A stretch of 64,000 nt of DNA from Lottia gigantea (taxonomy: Eukaryota; Mollusca; Gastropoda; Lottiidae): contig NW_008711143.1 of assembly GCF_000327385.1 (NCBI RefSeq), positions 354,511 through 418,510 on the forward strand. Reading direction: 5' to 3'. Below the pieces are notes generated by a model. The model was not told where the DNA came from. It did not search any database and saw nothing but the letters and a program-made list of their open reading frames with translations. This document shows positions 50,601 through 62,200 of the stretch, in pieces. Made by a program: the position numbers and the translations under genes. Each line of letters opens with the position of its first letter. Position 1 is the first letter of the stretch.

Positions 50601-53600
50601 TCTGATATTAATGAAATTGGGTAAGCTTATGTAGGTTCTAGGACAATTTTGTGTTTGTTTCTGTGATAAAAACAAGATCTCACAACCAATTAGATGTGAT
50701 TATATTGATTTCATCCAAATTTTTATGGATTTTTACTTCTTCTTTCTTATTCTTTCCCACTGCTGCTGTGGGTGTATGTTCCTTTACATGGCAGGATTTC
50801 TTTATGATATTTAGATAACATTGCATTGCTTGATGTATAGCCTGATTCATGGTTTTATTGTGTATTTATAACTGTCTCTTTTCCTTTTGGACTTACAACC
50901 TTAACCATGTTACACTATCACATGGTACCATCCCTTTGTCTGTCATAACAAAGTGAAGAGTAATGGGTTTGGAATCAGGATTTGAGTAAAATATTTCATT
51001 TGATCAATATTACTTTTGTTACCTTCTAGACAAGCCATAATAGAACTCAGCCTGATTGGGTACAGCAGAATTTTAAGGCTCTTATGAAATACTGGGATGA
51101 AAGTAAAAAATTCCAGTCACCAACACCTAAATTATTGCAATTAAATACAGGTAAAGTTTGGCTATATTGACCTCCCGTTGACCTCTTGCTGTAGTACACT
51201 GAGGATCCAGGGTTCACTCAGTATTGGTCAAAGTTTTTTAGATCCTATTTCTCCATGTGAGTGATGTTGGCTGTAGGAGCTGACATAGACAAAATTTAAT
51301 GTTGTTCAGATGGAACTATAAACTGAGGTCCCTAGTGCTAATTCATTTGGTATATTACAGGCCCTTTGATGTCTAAGTTAATGAAGACAATAGATGATAA
51401 AATACACAGAGAATCAAAAAGTAAAATGGTGATTTTTTCTGCTGTAAGTGATGTTCCTTCTCTTACACTCTATGCCAATTGGAACCTATGATCTGTATTT
51501 TTTATGCCCACATTTCATTATAATTATTTTGGAACGTGAATCTGTTGATCATTGGTTCCATCTGTCCTCTCAAATTTCCTTGTAAAGAATCTACAGTTTT
51601 TATCTAATTTTGATAAACTTGTGTATGAGTTACATCCACGTAAAATAAAGATCAAGATCAATTTAACCCCAGTCATATTAACCCCTGCACATTGAAAATA
51701 CAATGGCTCTTTAAGTTCTTCAATTGATTTTCAAAAAACTTAGTTTGTAGGAAAATGATCATTAAATGATGAAGATCAAGTGAGAACTCTGGCAGTTTAT
51801 AACAAATTCAAAATTTGCTATTCCCCTTGATCCTGAAAACATATATATTTATGCTAAATGTTGTCTTCTTAATTTCAACCAGTTTTCATGAATCAAGTAG
51901 ATTCAGAAGCGGGCATATTTGAAAGTGATCCGCTATCTAAATGTTATCTCATAACGTCTCAGACACTGGCTAAGATTGAGTTTTTAAGTCACTCTAACCA
52001 TAGCTTTTACAACAAGAGCATGAAAGGTTTCTGAATTAGTCATGTCTGTGATGCCACAAACTACAAAATAGTGTTATTTTAAAAGATATTTATTCTAAGA
52101 TCTGTTATGGTTCAAAATGAAATTATCTTTTAAAAGCCACTTAACAATTATCTATATTTTATGTATTATTGTATATGAGTTTTAAAGTTTGTTGTGGCTA
52201 ATTCTTCTTTCTCTTCTAGAAGTTCCGTTATCACATCTTATTTATCCTGTTACTTTCTTTCAGCATGACTCAACCATCATTAATTTTCTTCTGGGTTTAC
52301 AAAGTTTTAATAACCGTCAACCTCCATATAGTTCAGCTGTTATAATCGAATTATATCAGAATCAAAAGATGTTTTATGTAAATATATTATACCATAATGA
52401 CAGCAAAACAGAGCCATATCACTTTACAATACCAGGTCAGTTTTATATTCTACAATACCAGGTCAGTTTTATATTATACAATACCAGGTTAGTTTTATAT
52501 TCTACAACACCAGGTCAGTATTATATTATACAATACCAGATCAGTTTTATATATTACAATACCAGGTTAGTTTTATATTATACAGTACCAGGTCAGTTTT
52601 ATATTATACAATACCAGGTCAGTTTTATATTATACAATACCAGGTTAGTTTTATATTATACAATACCAGGTCAGTATTATATTATACAATACCAGATCAG
52701 TTTTATATTATACAATACCAGGTCAGTTTTATATTCTACAATACCAGGTCAGTTTTATATTTTACAATACCAGGTCAGTTTTATATTCTACAATACCAGG
52801 TTAGTTTTATATTATACAATACCGGGTCAGTTTTATATTCTACAATACCAGGTTAGTTTTATATTATACAATACCGGGTCAGTTTTATATTCTACAATAC
52901 CAGGTTAGTTTTATATTATACAATACCGGGCCAGTTTTATATTATACAATACCAGGTCAGTTTTATATTATACAGTACCAGGTCAGTTTTACATTATACA
53001 ATACCAGGTTAGTTTTATATTATACAATACCGGGTCAGTTTTATATTATACAATACCAGGTCAGTTTTATATTATACAGTACCAGGTCAGTTTTACATTA
53101 TACAATACCAGGTTAGTTTTATATTATACAATACCGGGTCAGTTTTATATTATACAATACCAGGTCAGTTTTATATTATACAGTACCAGGTCAGTTTTAC
53201 ATTATACAATACCAGGTTAGTTTTATATTATACAATACCAAGTCAGTTTTATATTATACAATGCCAGGTCAGTTTTATATTATACAAAATCAATTAAGTT
53301 TCAAAAGGAATGATTTTTATGTTACAGGTTGCGAACAGACTGCCCAATGTCGTTCAGGAATATTAAGACAAGAAGCAATGAAAGTTACATTTTCAACCAA
53401 TGAGAGAGAAGCATTTTGTGGTGGTGTATTTAGATCACATTCATTGAATATTACAGATAGTAAGTTCTTTAAATTATGTTTGACTATTGCCTTTGAACTC
53501 TTTGAAAAAGCCAGATGCTTTAATATTAACCTCCTAGCGATATTTTAGTAGCAGTTTGAATTATACAAATTATACATTTGATTTTACAAAAAGAAGTTTA

Positions 53601-53845
53601 TATCAAATCAAATATTATTATATTTTTGAAAAGTAAAGTAGGTCCAGATAATGTAATTTTTTGTAGTAAATGTTAAATTATTTCTTATTTTAGATATTAT
53701 TCCTGTGTCAGTAGTAATAGTAATTGGTGTTTGTGCTGTATTATCTATAATAATGTACCGTCTTTACCGACGTCGCCGTAGACCTGTTGGTGACCCTATG
53801 ATGTACCGTCCTTTGGCTTATGGTGATGATGATGAAGATGTATAA
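47647..53845 (+). CDS. Histidine acid phosphatase, lysosomal/prostatic type, gene A (11 exons)
   Basis: Hydrolyses phosphate monoesters at acid pH, in lysosomes or at the cell surface. Exons: 47647-47742, 48278-48373, 48705-48803, 49402-49557, 49963-50058, 50305-50385, 51030-51150, 51361-51443, 52264-52435, 53328-53459 and 53694-53845. All have GT/AG borders, and the joined frame is open for 427 aa, close to the usual 420-430 of the family. Seen: a signal peptide (MRVVLVAAILLCLSVS, after an in-frame MIN; the start may be 47656 instead); RHGDRSP at 35-41 with the nucleophilic His; the phosphate-binding Arg of IRST near 101; and the proton-donor pair HD at 277-278, opening exon 9. A TM helix IIPVSVVIVIGVCAVLSIIMY (about 379-399) is followed by a basic stop-transfer run and the tail motif YRPL (415-418). 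YRPL fits the Yxx-hydrophobic sorting signal known from lysosomal acid phosphatase. The region after IRST (AINRAKMSA) departs from the common D.DR form. Paired tail to tail with gene B. Confidence 0.93.
52426..53287 (+). repeat. 26-bp minisatellite made from the exon 9/intron 9 splice-donor junction, gene A
   Basis: About 33 tandem copies of acaataccaggtcagtttta plus tattat-type bases (26 bp). The first copy is the true junction: the last ten bases of exon 9 (acaataccag) plus the donor gtcagt. Every later unit therefore repeats ten exon-like bases and a donor-like CAGGTCAGT or CAGGTTAGT. The array fills intron 9 (52436-53327) to within about 40 bp of the acceptor. Because 26 is not a multiple of 3, successive donors shift the frame, and only every third one keeps it. 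The frame of exon 9 stays open through about 18 units, to 52908. Confidence 0.93.
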
Positions 53846-56246
53846 GTAGTAAGGTGATCAAAGTGTGTGAATAGGAAGATAGTTGACTTTAATAACTGGT
53901 GAAATAGGGTTTCTTACATGTGATTTGACTTGAATTTGTCATCTTTATTAAAATCTGTCAGACTTTGGAGTACAGTTTTAAAAATACAGCATTCATGAAA
54001 AGTGTTGAATTTGACAACTGTGAGTACAGTGAAACCCCTCCATCTGCGCTATGAAAAATGCCAGTTTAGAGAGGTTATCAGTTTATTGTGCAATAGGCTA
54101 CTCTAACAGAGTTAAATCCATGAACATGATCACAAAAGTGTTAAAACAATTTAATTGGATTAGTCAGTAATTGTTAGTTTTGATAATGTCATTAACGGAT
54201 TAGTGATAAATAAGTAATTTAGAGTTTCTGTAGGTTACTTGCCTATAAATAAGCCACTTTGGGACCTTATTTTGATGCTGGATTGTGGTTTATAGGGGGT
54301 TTCCTAATACAGATTATATAGTGATTCGATCAGGACTTTTCAAATGTTGGTTACAGAGAATGCTGTTTGGAGGGGTTTAACTACTTCTGATAAAGCTTTA
54401 AGATGTGAAATGAATTATATTTGAGTGTGTCATAATTTCACTGAGTAAGATTACCATATTCTTATAAATACATGTATTGTAATAAATGATGATACTGCAG
54501 AAAATATAATTCCATTATAATCTCTTCATTTTGTTCTTCATCATGTGAGTATGTATTGGAAATATTAGAACAATGTCACAATAGAACTTTCACTGATAGA
54601 AATTTTTGATGAACAGGTAATGCTTCATCAAATGTGCCTGAATATAATGAAGGATTGAATAATTTTATAGTTTGATAAGTCTTTATGAATCTCCTTTTTT
54701 CAGACTTTTTTTTAGTTGTTGCTTATTTGGAAAATTTTGTAAGGACAATAATAGTTGTAAAGTTGTAGTTAATATTGAACTCAATGAAATATTTAGAATT
54801 AAATTCATGACTACTTGTATATCCCTGTCGTGGGTATGTGTAATTATAGAATTACATGACATATTATCCTTCCAATTGTTTGTTGTTAATATTTAAAGCA
54901 TTTTTTTCTTCTTTCATGTATATTTGTTATCTGTTTTTTGTATTTCATTATAATAAATTAAACAATATTTTCCTAGGAATATTTTTGCTCTGTGCTAATT
55001 AAACAACAAAGAGACTATATACGGTGGTAAAAATCAAAAACCTGTAACTATCAGAACCATACTAAGTAGCATATTATTTTGTCTAGACCAGAAAGGCCAA
55101 TACTAACTAATTGAATAAAAGATACAGTTGTAAATCAACAGAAGATGGTGCAAAAAATTGACTTAAAAGAATGGAGAACCACCATTATTATACAAAATGA
55201 TTTAATATTCACAATATATGTAAGAATATACAATTTATAATATAATTAAATAAATATCTGACATTAAAAACAACAATCATAGATTTATACACAGTTATAC
55301 TGGAATTATCTTCAACATCCTTGGAATGAAATCACAAATACTGAAATAACAGTATGAAATATTTATTATGTGATGATTGACATCATATACCAGTAGTCCT
55401 ACTTATATTAAAGGTTCAAACACTTAGTTTTATTGAAATTGCAAGAACCACATACATAACTAAAAATTTGAATGGTGCAATCCCTGTTAGACTGAAAAAA
55501 ACATGAAATCGTCTTAAAATCCACTAAAAACAACTATTTAGAAATATTGAGAAGGTCAAATAATTTGACTCAAATTTACCTAATGGTGTAGGCTACCAAT
55601 AAAGCAAAAGAAAAAGCAAACACTTTCCCTGTATAGCACATGCCTTTAGTTGATATGCAAAATCAAAAAAGCCAGATATATATATATATATATATATGGA
55701 ATGTTTCAATTATTAGCAATTGTCTACTAGTCTCTAATTCAGGTCATTGAAAATATATTTCTCTGACAAGTTAGATCTTATAAAACACTAAATCTAGTAT
55801 TATAATAAACCAAAATTGCACACAGTTGCATTATATTTTTTCACAATTGACATCAGTTAACTAAACAGCATCAGTATTATGACTTCTCAAAATACTGCTC
55901 TATCTGTTATCATCATATCAAACAGATGTATTATGATTATTATATCATGAAATACTTATTGAAGGCAAACATAACGTAGGATTAGAAGCAGTGATAATAA
56001 TGATAGCAAGTAGTCCTAAAGTAAAAAATTAGAGGAAGATATCCCTATAGGACTATTCATTTAATTAAAGGTGAACATAAAGTTTAATTATTATTCTGAG
56101 CAAAGATAATGATATCTGGAATATCCATTTTTAATGCGTATTAAATCTTGGTTTTAAAATTGTCAATAAATTTCAGACAAGACAAATTTCTAGATCTTCC
56201 TTTCTTAATACACTGTAATATACAATCCCTAAATTCATTTCCCCAT
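53846..56246. other. Shared 3' region between the convergent acid phosphatase genes
   Basis: 3' UTR of gene A from the left and of gene B from the right; no other gene. Candidate poly(A) signals for gene A are AATAAA at 54481-54486 and 54952-54957. On the minus strand TTTATT at 55362-55367 is one candidate for gene B. A (TA)n run lies at about 55676-55697. Confidence 0.5.
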
Positions 56247-59200
56247 TCATGTATCAAATTCATCATCAACATCACCTAAAGCCAAAGGACGGTACATCAT
56301 AGGGTCACCAACAGGTCTACGGCAACGTCGGTAAAGACGGTACATTATTATAGATAATACAGCACAAACAACAATTACTATTACTACTGCTACAGGGATA
56401 ATATCTGAAAATAATTAGATAAGCATATTAGCTATATGGAATACAGCAGGATGTGTCAACTCTCACTTGGTAACACATTGTTAAGTTGATAACATTATCC
56501 TCTGGTTTGTGACCTAAATTGAACTATGTTTGGTACTTTAATATGTACACAATGCTACATATATAGAATATACTAAATGAACCTCTGTCTTGTATGTAAT
56601 CTACCAGATGTTCAGGAAGAAAGCACATTCAATAACTTACTATCTGATAGTATTAAGGACCCTGACTTGACTGCACTACCACAAAATAATTCTCTTTCTT
56701 GAGTTGATATTGCTATTTTCTGTGCATGTTCTTTTAAAACCTCCCAAGCACATGTTTCATTGTGCTTACAACCTGTAAAATATCATAAATATTAGTATAA
56801 TATAAAACTGACTTGGTATTGTATTATATAAAACTGACCTGGTGTAGTATAATATAAAACTAACCTGGTATTGTATAATATAAACCTGACCTGGTATTGT
56901 ATAATATAAAACTGACTTGGTGTTGTATAATATAAAACTAACCTGGTATTGTATAATATAAAACTGACCTGTTGTTGTATAATATAAAACTAACCTGGTA
57001 TTGTATAATATAAAACTAACCTGGTATTGTATAATATAAAACTGACCTGGTGTTGTATAATATAAAACTAACCTGGTATTGTATAATATAAAACTGGCCT
57101 GGTATTGTATAATATAAAACTGACCTGGTATTGTATAATATAAAACTGACCTGGTATTGTATAATATAAAACTGACCTGGTATTGTATAATATAATACTG
57201 ACCTGGTATTGTATAATATAAAACTGACCTGGTATTGTATAATATAAAACTGACCTGGTATTGTATAATATAAAACTGACCTGGTATTGTACAATATAAA
57301 ACTGACCTGGTATTGTAATATATATATCTGACCTGGTGTTGTACGATATAAAACTGACCCGGTATTATGTAATATAAAACTAACCTGGTATTGTAGAATA
57401 TAAAACTGACCCGGTATTGTATAATTTAAAACTGACCTGGTATTGTATAATATAAAACTAACCTAGTATTGTATAATATAGAACTGGCCTGGTATTGTAT
57501 AATATAAAACTAACCTGGTATTGTATAATGTAAAACTGACCTGGTACTGTATAATATAAAACTGACCTGGTATTGTATTATATATAACTGACCTGGTGTT
57601 GTATAATATAAAACTGACCTGGTATTGTATAATATAAAACTGACCTGGTATTGTAGACTATAAAACTGACCTGGTATTGTATTATATATAACTGACCTGG
57701 TGTTGTATAATATAAAACTGACCTGGTATTGTATTATATATAACTGACCTGGTACTGTATAATATAAAACTGACCTGGTATTGTATTATATATAACTGAC
57801 CTGGTGTTGTATAATATAAAACTGACCTGGTATTGTATTATATATAACTGACCTGGTGTTGTATAATATATAACTGACCTGGTGTTGTATAATATAAAAC
57901 TGACCTGGTATTGTATTATATATAACTGACCTGGTGTTGTATAATATAAAACTGACCTGGTATTGTATTATATATAACTGACCTGGTGTTGTATAATATA
58001 AAACTGACCTGGTATTGTATTATATAAAACTGACCTGGTATTGTATAATATAAAACTGACCTGGTATTGTAGACTATAAAACTGACCTGGTATTGTATTA
58101 TATATAACTGACCTGGTGTTGTATAATATAAAACTGACCTGGTATTGTATTATATATAACTGACCTGGTGTCGTATAATATAAAACTGACCTGGTATTGT
58201 ATTATATATAACTGACCTGGTGTTGTATAATATAAAACTGACCTGGTATTGTATTATATATAACTGACCTGGTGTTGTATAATATAAAACTGACCTGGTA
58301 TTGTATTATATATAACTGACCTGGTACTGTATAATATAAAACTGACCTGGTATTGTATTATATATAACTGACCTGGTGTTGTATAATATAAAACTGACCT
58401 GGTATTGTATTATATATAACTGACCTGGTGTTGTATAATATAAAACTGACCTGGTATTGTATTATATATAACTAACCTGGTATTGTATAATGTAAAACTG
58501 ACCTGGTACTGTATAATATAAAACTGACCTGGTATTGTATTATATATAACTGACCTGGTGTTGTATAATATAAAACTGACCTGGTATTGTAGAATATAAA
58601 ACTGACCTGGTATTGTGAAGTGATATGGCTCTGTTTTGCTGTCATTATGGTATAATATATTTACATAAAACATCTTTTGATTCTGATATAATTCGATTAT
58701 AACAGCTGAACTATATGGAGGTTGACGGTTATTAAAACTTTGTAAACCCAGAAGAAAATTAATGATGGTTGAGTCATGCTGAAACAGAACAAAAAATGTA
58801 TTTATGTACATCCTTTACTTTCATTGGCCTGAATATAATTTGGAGAATTGGCTTTCGTGGACTAAATTATACATCACTTGATCTATTATTGAAAAATAAA
58901 TCATTTACTTTCATGCAGAAAGAATCATATATAATAACTTTACATATTGCGTTGCAATTCTTATTGTTCAGGAGCAGTTGATTATCAGTTATATTTGGAA
59001 TTAGTTCATGAAACACTTACTGCAGAAAATGCTATCATTTTCTTTTGAGACTCTTTATGTATTTTATCTTCAATTTCTTTTATTAATTTAGACATCAAAG
59101 GACCTGCAAAAAGAAAACCCATAAAATATAACTTCTACATCAACAGTTTAAATATCCTAACAACAAAATTTGTAAATATACATAAGAAATATAATAGGTG

Positions 59201-62200
59201 TTACATACCTGTATTTATCTTAAGGAGTTGTGGAGTAGGGGATAAAAACTTTTTAGAATCATCAAAATACTCAGTTAAAGGACCAATATTATTCTCCACC
59301 CAATCAGGCTTGCTGAAATTATGGCGCCTCTGAAAAATAATCATTTTAAATGACTTGACATTCATAATTCACAAGCAAGAGTGCGCACACAAGCTTAAAA
59401 ATAACCCAAAAGCTTAAAAATAACACAAAAGCTTAAAAATAACACAAAAGCTTAATAATAACACAAAAGCTTAAAAATAACACAAAAGCTTAAAAATAAC
59501 ACGCAAGATTAAACATAGGCTTGCAGCAAGTCTCGCAAGCGAATACGCCCACCAGCAGCTTGATAAAGAGCTAAATGTGAACTGTAAAACAAACTCTATA
59601 TCGTAGCCTGTGGAGTGAGCATGAGCCAAAAAAGTGAAAAAAAGCCATATCAGAATTTAATGCAATATCTCTAAAGAAAATCATCGAATCCTCACCAAAT
59701 TCAATAGTGCACATTTTCATAATGATATTGACACAAATACAAACAATCAAAAGAATCTTTGGAGAATTGTAGTCTTTAGGTTGGGCACGCGATATCAGAG
59801 TTTTATGCGATATCTCTATAGAAATTCATCGAATCCTCACCAAATTCAATATTGCACATTTTCATAATGATATTAACACACATACAAAAGATCAAAAGAA
59901 TCAATATAGAATTCTAGTCTGTAGAGTGAGCACGAGCCAAAAAAGTGAAAAAAAAAACGAATGCAGTATCAGAGTTTTATGCGATATCTCTCAAGGAAAT
60001 CGTCGGATCATCACCAAATTCAATAGTGCACATCTTCAGAATGATATTGACACACATACAACAGATCAAAAGAATGTATGGAGAATCGTAGCCTGTGGAG
60101 TGAGCACAAGGCAAAAAAGTGAAGAAAAATGAAAGCGAAATCAGAGTTTTATGCGATATCTCTGAAGAAAATCATTGGATCATCACCAAATTCAATAGTG
60201 CACATCTTCATAATGATATTGACACACATACAAAAGATCAAAAGAATCTATAGAGAATTGTAGCCTGTAAAGCGAGCACGAGGTAAATGTGAACGGACGG
60301 ACCGACGGACCGACAGACCGACAGGGGCAACCACAATATACGCCCATACTTATGTGTGGGCGTATAAAAATAACGCTAGTTGTCAAGTCACTTAGTTATT
60401 TCTTCTTATTTAATTTTCTGCTGCAAGACAAACTTTTTTAGAAATAATAGAATATTATAGTAGTTTCATGGATATATAATTGTCTATCTTCTCTTTATAA
60501 CAAGACATGGTGTCTATTGAGATATAAACTATCAAATAACTAATTACATAAAATAATCTACCTCAATATAAATATCATCTATAACTAGGTTCATCTGCTC
60601 ATGATCAGACCAACCTGTGTACACCATCAACTTAAATAAATCCTGAAATTTGTAATAATAATTTATAATTAATATGTCACTAGCATACTGCTGACTGGGA
60701 TCTATAGATAACTTATGGACAAATAGCACATTTTGCCTCAGTGGAGCAGAGGTATAAAGAGTAAGGGTAAGTGATACTTACTGCATTATGTTTCATAAAC
60801 TTTTTATATTCTCTCGACGTACTTTTCCAGTCTTGTAATAACTTATCTGCTTTTGGACACGTAGCTTTAGACAATAACTGGAATTATTATTATTAAGACA
60901 TACAGAACAAAACAGCTCATTGGAATTGGACTTTGACATTAAAAATCAATGATTTTAGGATATAAACTCAATGACAAATCAGCGTATCTTTAGCTATGTC
61001 ATGTGAATAATGTTCTTACTCTTTGAAAAGAAATAAGCTCAGAAGAGACCAACAAAATATCATAACTACAATTTCTTCACTTGTGACACAGATTGAGTGG
61101 TTAACAAAAAAAAAACATGAAAATGTTTTAAAGGGGGATTGTGTACCTTAAGAAAAGGATATTATTACTAAGTACTGTTTCACAATGACCTATACTAATT
61201 TTAGTTTATCAATGTCAATCCTTGTCATATGAACATCAATTGGTTATAATTTGTTCAAATAGGCATGTTTCTTTAAATTTAATTAATAACTGTTAAGATT
61301 ACTTGATCTTGTTTTTGTGGAACAAATGGAACATTATATTTTGTCTGAACTTCTTTTTCTTTCTTCATAACATTTGAAAAGTCTTCACCATAAAACCCTG
61401 CCATAAAATACACCGCTGATAGCTTAGACCTGGATTTTTCTGTGCTTCTGATAAAAAACTGGAAAAAAAAAAATTTGTAAGGAATGTAATAAACACTTAC
61501 TACCGTACTCACCACTTTAAGCAACCATTATTACAACTACAGTGCTGATTAGCATGCCCTACCTCTGAAAAAAATCAGGTACTGTATATCAACTTAATTT
61601 ACAATCTTGTGACTACCACTTATATTTGTGCAACCAAGGTTATTTTCACTGAAACTTTGACTTTGGTGTGAAATAGGACCAAACATTCTTGTTAGTCTGT
61701 CAGTAAATAGTATACATTATAGATAGCTTGCCAGGCATGGTAACATACGCAAACTACCAGCTGTTAGAATGATAGCAAAGTCTTTAGTTATGGCAAACTC
61801 TCAAGAACAGTTCATCAAATTCAAACATGAATAAGGTCTCATCATACATGCATTCAAAGTTTTATCAGGTAAAAAGTGTAGTGTTTATCATGCCTGTAAG
61901 TCAAATTTGATGTGTTTTTACTTCATCAAGGGCAATAACTCTCTATCGTGCCCACAACACATTTTCAAAAGATAGTGGACCACAGCCATATAGGCCCACC
62001 ACGGCATGCAGATGGTAAAAATGAAACATCCATTTTCAGTTTCATCAAAATCGGTTGAAAACTAAGAGAGTAATAGCATATTCAAGATTTTGGGGCAAGG
62101 GCAATAACTCTGCTTCTAACGGTCGAAAATTGCTCAAATTCGAACTTGATCTTGATGAATATGTTTACACATACCGAATTTCATTTGATTTCATCAAAAA

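Noticed and set aside
52189-52908. 239-codon frame taken as a separate protein
   Set aside because: It is exon 9 of gene A read with upstream intron and on through the intron 9 repeat. The acceptor at 52263 and donor at 52435 give the expected family sequence.
53261-53548. 95-codon frame as a separate small gene
   Set aside because: It is exon 10 of gene A with intron sequence on both sides.
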